Below, in pieces: positions 6,852-7,233 of a stretch of 7,233 nt of DNA (positions are counted from its first letter, which is position 1; each line of letters opens with the position of its first letter). The translations under genes and the position numbers were made by a program. The notes beneath the pieces were generated by a model, which searched no databases, was not told the origin of the DNA, and saw nothing but the letters and a program-made list of their open reading frames with translations. Origin of the DNA: Cellvibrionales bacterium (GTDB lineage Bacteria; Pseudomonadota; Gammaproteobacteria; Pseudomonadales; JAHEGP01); assembly GCA_024645065.1 (NCBI GenBank), contig JAHEGP010000023.1, forward strand, positions 13,674 through 20,906. The letters run 5' to 3'.

Positions 6852-6883
6852 TTTCCAGAATCTCTATTTGTGATAGCATACCA
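6852..6883. promoter_or_regulatory. Overlapping divergent promoter elements for tusA and bepA
   Basis: The plus strand has TTTCCA (6852-6857), a 16-base spacer and TGA-TAGCAT (6871-6879), giving tusA a leader of about 30 bases. The minus strand reads TGG-TATGCT over 6875-6883, an extended -10 for bepA with a leader of about 90 bases. The two -10 hexamers share 6875-6879, so both genes could not easily be initiated at once. Each hexamer matches TATAAT at only four of six positions. These are candidates only. Confidence 0.35.
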
Positions 6884-6915
6884 GCCCTTTATGGGGTTTG
6901 CTGCCGGGTTTTTCA

Positions 6916-7137
6916 ATGACATCGCACCTTGACGCCACGGGGCTTGAATGTCCGCTTCCATTGCTCAAAGCCAAGCAACAGCTCAACCAGCTGGAGCCTG
7001 GACAGACCCTGCGGGTCCTTGCTTCTGATCCGGGGTCAGTACGCGATTTTCGCGTATTTTGCGAGCACAGTGGCCACCTGTTGCTGGAGTCGTCAGAGAC
7101 TGATGGCATCTATAGTTACTTGTTGCAAAAGCAATAA
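6916..7137 (+). CDS. tusA: TusA/SirA-family sulfur carrier protein
   Basis: A 73-residue cytoplasmic protein of the TusA (SirA/YhhP) family, which accepts persulfide sulfur from a cysteine desulfurase and passes it on for tRNA thiolation, molybdenum-cofactor or related sulfur chemistry. The family signature LDATGLECPLPLLKAK is at residues 5-20, with the sulfur-carrying C12 in CPLP. A second block, ASDPGSVRDFRVFCEHSGH (36-54), has C49. This block is typical of the Pseudomonas copy I recall next to nadA and the M48/TPR protease (PA1006-like, tied to molybdenum homeostasis), so it may be that paralog rather than the tRNA-thiolation TusA; the symbol is at family level. The ATG at 6916 is chosen over a TTG at 6898: the family begins a few residues before LDA, and GGG lies seven bases upstream. 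It is divergent from bepA; the next gene is outside the window. Confidence 0.9.
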   Translation: MTSHLDATGLECPLPLLKAKQQLNQLEPGQTLRVLASDPGSVRDFRVFCEHSGHLLLESSETDGIYSYLLQKQ

Positions 7138-7182
7138 ACCATGGTGCCCTTTGTCGCTTGGCAAGCCGGGTGTCCCGTGGCG

Positions 7183-7218
7183 TTCACAAATCGATCCCGA
7201 AATTCTTAAGATTGTGAA
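7183..7218. repeat. Inverted repeat in the AT-rich tail downstream of tusA
   Basis: TTCACAA (7183-7189) and TTGTGAA (7212-7218) are perfect 7-bp arms 22 bases apart. A second pair, AAATTC (7200-7205) and GAATTT (7216-7221), is nested with a 10-base gap. The stretch is AT-richer than the rest of the window and may be the start of a promoter region for a gene beyond the edge. Two tiny hairpins precede it (GCTTGGCAAGC at 7156 and CGGGTGTCCCG at 7167) without a T-run. Confidence 0.25.
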
Positions 7219-7233
7219 TTTGTCGAATTGTTC

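Noticed and set aside
7141..7209. Mini-ORF of 22 codons after tusA
   Set aside because: No ribosome site and no recognisable peptide; length is within chance.
1..7233. Mobile elements, CRISPR, tRNA/rRNA, toxin-antitoxin or defence genes
   Set aside because: All substantial coding regions are assigned to ordinary chromosomal families, and no array of direct repeats, IS-end pair or transposase-like frame was seen on either strand.

Overview
The window looks like a chromosomal housekeeping segment of a GC-rich gammaproteobacterium, quite possibly a marine lineage. NadA is extremely close to the E. coli protein, with identical spacing of the three iron-sulfur cysteines. The neighbourhood nadA / BepA-type protease / TusA-like protein is one I recall from Pseudomonas. 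A periplasmic fatty acid cis/trans isomerase (Cti) is typical of Pseudomonas, Vibrio and related aerobes. The exact genus cannot be set from the sequence alone. I see no insertion sequence, phage gene, CRISPR array, tRNA or rRNA.

Layout. Positions 1-2209 (+) hold most of cti, whose 5' end lies outside the window. The window opens inside its heme-binding CxxCH motif. Facing it, 2245-3351 (-) encodes an intramembrane zinc protease of the M50/site-2 protease family with a C-terminal CBS region. A 230-base divergent spacer (3352-3581) carries a candidate promoter for each flanking gene and two inverted repeats. nadA (quinolinate synthase, first committed NAD biosynthesis enzyme pair with NadB) runs 3582-4643 (+). 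Convergent to it, 4698-5246 (-) encodes a secreted DUF3124 protein of unknown function. Upstream of that on the same strand, 5306-6778 (-) encodes a BepA/YfgC-type M48 metalloprotease with a TPR tail. Divergent from bepA, 6916-7137 (+) encodes a TusA-family sulfur carrier. The last ~95 bases are non-coding and AT-richer toward the right edge.

Functional theme. Four of the six genes act in the cell envelope: Cti (membrane lipid cis-to-trans conversion), the M50 protease, the secreted DUF3124 protein and BepA (outer-membrane protein and LPS-export quality control). The other two are cytoplasmic and connected to sulfur or Fe-S chemistry: NadA carries a [4Fe-4S] cluster, and TusA relays persulfide sulfur. 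That link is inference from family knowledge.

I do not find a convincing undescribed system here. The points most worth a second look are the DUF3124 gene lying between nadA and bepA, the palindrome at the predicted start of M50-protease transcription, and the overlapping divergent promoter elements between bepA and tusA.
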